NCBI GenBank assembly: GCA_964476705.1
Contig: CAYZBM010000085.1
Coordinates: 1 to 7,556 of the forward strand
DNA: 7,556 nt
Direction: 5' to 3'
From: CAYZBM01 sp964476705
GTDB taxonomy: Bacteria > Pseudomonadota > Alphaproteobacteria > Rickettsiales > UBA6187
The translations under genes and the position numbers were made by a program. Within the stretch, counting starts at the first letter, position 1; the number at the start of each line of letters is the position of its first letter. Positions 5,512 to 7,556 of this stretch are shown here, piece after piece. Below the pieces are notes generated by a model. The model made no database searches, was not told where the DNA came from, and worked only from the letters and a program-made list of their open reading frames with translations.

Positions 5512-6540
5512 ATGACCCATTCTCATCATAGAAAACAAAAAAAAATAGAAACTAAGGCTGATTTGAGTATAGCAAAGCAAATAATTAGTGCTGTAAATAA
5601 AGTTGATATTGAGCGTATAGTACATCTATTAAGAGCACTTACTGGTTATGTGAAAGCCGAGCTAACTGATGAGTTGATGAAGAAATATGATGAGAATATA
5701 GAAAAACAACAAAAATCTAGATCAGAGTTTGTGGGTAATGAGATTTGGAAATTTTGGCATGATTTGGTTTTAGATCAGGAGAATTCAACTGCTTTTAGAT
5801 TATTAAAACTAATTGAAGAAGGTATGAAGCCTAGAAAAGCTGGAGAACCAGCCGATGCTACAGTAAATAGTTTAATACTTATTATAAATTTAGTTATCTA
5901 TGCAAAAGATGAGTTATTTAGATATTTAGTGAAATTTATAAATATAGCTAAAAATATAAATGATAGTGACAAAAAATTCTTAGTTGAAACAATTAATGAT
6001 TTTAGGAAATCAGCAAAAGAGCAGCAAACTAAGGATGAAGCAGAAGCTAAAAAAGCTGCTCAAGAGGCGGCTAAAAAAGCTGCAGCAGAGAAAAAACAGC
6101 AAGATATAAATAAGCAAAAAGCTTTAGAAGAAGCTAATAAAGAAAGAGAAGCACAAGAAAGACAAAATAATGGTACTCAGTCCGCTGGGAAAAGAAAAAG
6201 GACAGATGCTGATCGTAAGGAAAATGAACCAGACTCTTTAATGCGAAGAATAGATAGTATAGTTCCTTCTGCTCCTCCTTTAAGCGATCAAGTTAGAGAT
6301 GTTCACGGCCATCCAGCTGTTGATCCTTTAACTGGTACAGGAACTCGTAGAAGTGGACCAGAAAGAACAATAGGAAAAAAGACTAGACCTGTGCGAAATT
6401 TACACTCTGTTAATGCTTCTATGCAAAGTAGGGCATCGGCCAGCCCAAGAGCTGATCAATTAGCACAAAATAGTAATATTATGACAAATACGCAGGCGCA
6501 GCAAGTAGGTCTGCACCATGCACATAGTTTATTTGTATAG
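5512..6540 (+). CDS. Unrecognised protein with coiled coil, KRKR cluster and PSAPP motif; candidate host-directed effector
   Basis: A 342-residue protein of no family I recognise, with no signal peptide. Order: basic His-containing start (MTHSHHRKQKK); helical region about 17-165, including a hydrophobic stretch SLILIINLVIYA (120-131) short for a membrane helix; Ala/Lys/Glu-rich coiled coil about 166-218, TolA-like in composition; then a polar, probably disordered tail. The tail contains GKRKRTDADRKE (226-237), resembling a nuclear localisation signal, and VPSAPPLSD (251-259), whose PSAP core matches the P(S/T)AP motif that binds the ESCRT-I subunit TSG101 in eukaryotes. It ends HHAHSLFV. Eukaryotic-type short motifs in a disordered tail suit a type IV-secreted effector, but short motifs occur by chance. 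The start has only a weak AGG 11-12 nt upstream. The 91-bp gap after smpB holds a small hairpin (5482-5497) and no clear promoter. Confidence 0.75.
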   Translation: MTHSHHRKQKKIETKADLSIAKQIISAVNKVDIERIVHLLRALTGYVKAELTDELMKKYDENIEKQQKSRSEFVGNEIWKFWHDLVLDQENSTAFRLLKLIEEGMKPRKAGEPADATVNSLILIINLVIYAKDELFRYLVKFINIAKNINDSDKKFLVETINDFRKSAKEQQTKDEAEAKKAAQEAAKKAAAEKKQQDINKQKALEEANKEREAQERQNNGTQSAGKRKRTDADRKENEPDSLMRRIDSIVPSAPPLSDQVRDVHGHPAVDPLTGTGTRRSGPERTIGKKTRPVRNLHSVNASMQSRASASPRADQLAQNSNIMTNTQAQQVGLHHAHSLFV

Positions 6541-6546
6541 TATATC

Positions 6547-6565
6547 TTAACCAAAAATTAACCAT
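6547..6565 (+). promoter_or_regulatory. CtrA-type binding site upstream of the 6622 gene
   Basis: TTAACCA (6547-6553) and TTAACCAT (6558-6565) are spaced 11 bp apart, giving exactly TTAA-N7-TTAA, the consensus for the alphaproteobacterial cell-cycle regulator CtrA, and a TTAACCAT full half-site. The centre lies about 66 bp before the ATG and, if the -10 is TATAAA at 6597-6602, just upstream of and adjoining the -35 region, a position typical of activation. CtrA itself is not in the window. Confidence 0.55.
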
Positions 6566-6596
6566 TTTTAGCTAAAATAGGTCTTTATGGCTTATT

Positions 6597-6602
6597 TATA
6601 AA
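6597..6602 (+). promoter_or_regulatory. Candidate -10 box for the 6622 gene
   Basis: TATAAA, 20 bp before the ATG, with no recognisable -35 at the usual distance; that fits a promoter that depends on an activator such as CtrA bound at 6547-6565. Weak evidence by itself. Confidence 0.3.
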
Positions 6603-6621
6603 AAGGTTGAGATTTTGGTTA

Positions 6622-7281
6622 ATGTCTGAAGAAAAATCACAAAATAATAAATCTAACGTTAAACCAATTGGTCGCGGCGCAGTGCTTTTAGATTGGTTTT
6701 TTAATAGTACAGAAGGAAGTCTAAAAACTATTGAATCTGCTTTTGAGGAACTAACAAAAATTGATAGTAGTAAGGATGCGGCTTCTTCATTTTTAATTGC
6801 CTTTACTAACATAGTGGGAATATTATTAGAAGGTGGAGTTAAGCTTACCTCAGCTAGCGTAAAATATGGTATAGAGTTTGTAAATGGTCGAGAAATAATT
6901 CTTGATGATGAGCCTATAACTGAAGAAAAAGTTGACAGAACAAAAAGAGAAGTTAAAGAATTTCAAGATAAAGCTAATTCTCCTGAACATAAAAATCTTC
7001 CGGAATCAACAGATCAAGAAAAAGACGAAGCTATGAGAAAGCATCCTAAGGTTGCTGAAGCTTTAGAAAGAGAAGATGAGGGCTATGAAGCAGATGATGA
7101 GGATGATTTAGGTTCGGAAGTTGGAGATGATGAATATGATCTGGAAGAAGATGAGGGTGTTGTAGCGGAACCGGACCACCATCATCATAAGAAACATAGG
7201 CACACAGTATCCTCACCACCTACAGATATAACAGAAGCTAGAGCAGAGCAGCCGCATAATTCCTCAGACTTGCATATATAG
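6622..7281 (+). CDS. Unrecognised acidic protein with a His-rich cluster
   Basis: A 219-residue protein of no family I recognise. I prefer the ATG at 6622 to an in-frame TTG at 6607, which has AGG directly against it; the ATG has GAGA (6609-6612) 9 nt upstream. An N-terminal helical part (about 16-90) contains the amphipathic to hydrophobic stretch SSFLIAFTNIVGILLEGG (55-72). A charged linker follows, then a very acidic block (149-178, rich in Asp/Glu with GYEADDEDDLG) and DHHHHKKHRH (185-194), a potential metal-binding cluster, then a polar tail. There is no signal peptide and no clear membrane helix. The domain plan mirrors the upstream gene 5512-6540: helical head, charged disordered tail, His cluster. 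It lies 81 bp downstream on the same strand with its own putative CtrA site. A secreted or host-interacting role is possible but unproven. Confidence 0.7.
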   Translation: MSEEKSQNNKSNVKPIGRGAVLLDWFFNSTEGSLKTIESAFEELTKIDSSKDAASSFLIAFTNIVGILLEGGVKLTSASVKYGIEFVNGREIILDDEPITEEKVDRTKREVKEFQDKANSPEHKNLPESTDQEKDEAMRKHPKVAEALEREDEGYEADDEDDLGSEVGDDEYDLEEDEGVVAEPDHHHHKKHRHTVSSPPTDITEARAEQPHNSSDLHI

Positions 7282-7288
7282 TAGATCA

Positions 7289-7330
7289 AGAAATAATTTA
7301 CCTCTAATCAATAATTATTAAATTATTTCT
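7289..7330. repeat. 12-bp inverted repeat after the 6622 gene
   Basis: AGAAATAATTTA (7289-7300) and TAAATTATTTCT (7319-7330) pair perfectly around an 18-nt loop, starting 7 bp after the stop. No T-run follows, so it is not a standard intrinsic terminator; it could protect the 3' end of the mRNA. Confidence 0.7.
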
Positions 7331-7342
7331 ATGATGCTACAT

Positions 7343-7391
7343 ATCCTGAAAAAACATATACTTATAATACTATTTATGTTTTATTCAGGAT
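7343..7391. repeat. 16-bp inverted repeat with one bulged base
   Basis: The arm ATCCTGAAAAAACATA (7343-7358) pairs with 7375-7391 except for one bulged base in the right arm (8 bp + bulge + 8 bp), around a 16-nt loop. No function is evident. Confidence 0.75.
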
Positions 7392-7401
7392 CCATAATAT
7401 A

Positions 7402-7451
7402 GGTCATTTCAATCATGAAATACTATATAGTATTTTTTATTTGAAGTGGCC
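7402..7451 (+). terminator. Nested stem-loop, possible terminator
   Basis: The outer stem pairs GGTCATTTCAA (7402-7412) with TTGAAGTGGCC (7441-7451), 11 pairs including two G-U that only pair in plus-strand RNA. Inside is an 18-bp perfect palindrome at 7418-7435 (AAATACTATATAGTATTT) followed by T-rich sequence, which could act as a weak terminator for the 6622 gene. Confidence 0.45.
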
Positions 7452-7492
7452 CAACTAAAGCTCCCGAAGATCGTCATCCTTGTATAAGTTCA

Positions 7493-7513
7493 CTAATTTA
7501 AGTTCTAAATTAG
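7493..7513. repeat. 8-bp stem-loop near the right edge
   Basis: CTAATTTA (7493-7500) and TAAATTAG (7506-7513) around a 5-nt loop. Short and without a T-run; possibly chance in AT-rich DNA. Confidence 0.4.
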
Positions 7514-7556
7514 GCCGTTAAGTTAAGCGGATAGATAATGATAAGTTCCGCAATCC

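Larger units (their letters stand above)
7282..7556. other. Right-end region without a convincing gene, rich in stem-loops
   Basis: No reading frame here looks like a known protein. It holds four inverted repeats, listed separately, in the 225 bp after the stop at 7281. The final approximately 40 bases could contain the 3' end of a minus-strand gene entering from the right, but three frames are equally plausible and nothing recognisable is seen. Confidence 0.5.

Noticed and set aside
6585..6812. Minus-strand 75-codon frame
   Set aside because: Overlaps the start of the 6622 gene and its upstream region, with no ribosome site; it is less plausible than the plus-strand frame with ordered composition.
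7331..7402. 23-residue hydrophobic peptide (MMLHILKKHILIILFMFY...)
   Set aside because: It resembles a signal peptide or small membrane peptide, but it has no ribosome site and coincides with inverted-repeat arms, so chance in AT-rich DNA is as likely.
7513..7556. 3' end of a minus-strand gene entering from the right
   Set aside because: Different minus-strand frames give short open stretches to the edge and none is recognisable.
7450..7556. tRNA, tmRNA or other known RNA gene at the right edge
   Set aside because: Looked for because smpB lies nearby, but no cloverleaf, tag-peptide frame or conserved RNA motif is visible.

Overview
The window is strongly AT-rich and reads as a chromosomal segment of an alphaproteobacterium, most likely a member of the Rickettsiales (Rickettsia/Orientia-like). 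Grounds: the dapA-smpB pair with an ATGA overlap, an EnvZ/OmpR pair beside a branched-chain aminotransferase, an HIT protein with the QLHVHVIAR signature, a CtrA-type binding site, hendecad-repeat coiled-coil proteins, and host-directed-looking low-complexity proteins. The assignment comes from gene content and style, not from a database search.

Layout. Positions 1-324 hold the 3' end of a coiled-coil, membrane-anchored protein with 33-bp tandem repeats. Facing it on the minus strand is an OmpR/EnvZ-type two-component system (ompR 1874-2557, then envZ 342-1664). The two genes are separated by an apparent 191-bp insertion flanked by a 19-bp direct repeat. Removing the insertion plus one repeat copy restores a classical 4-nt ompR/envZ overlap. 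The insert consists almost entirely of three stem-loops and may encode a small structured RNA. Between ompR and ilvE lie two face-to-face promoters (2591-2650). On the plus strand follow ilvE (2677-3549, broken by one in-frame TAA at 3403-3405), an HIT-family gene (3555-3959), dapA (4063-4941) and smpB (4938-5420).

The right third is accessory in character. Two unrecognised genes, 5512-6540 and 6622-7281, encode proteins with a helical N-terminal part and a long charged, probably disordered tail carrying a His cluster. The first also has an Ala/Lys/Glu coiled coil, a KRKR basic cluster and a PSAPP motif, features that suggest a protein acting in a eukaryotic host. A TTAA-N7-TTAA / TTAACCAT CtrA box lies upstream of the second. 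A weak ungapped match between the two helical segments suggests they may be distant paralogues. The last 275 bases hold no convincing gene but carry a series of stem-loops.

Together: a signalling pair whose operon has been split by a structured insert, a housekeeping run (amino-acid transamination, lysine/diaminopimelate synthesis, trans-translation) in which ilvE appears to be decaying, and a candidate pair of cell-cycle-regulated secreted proteins.
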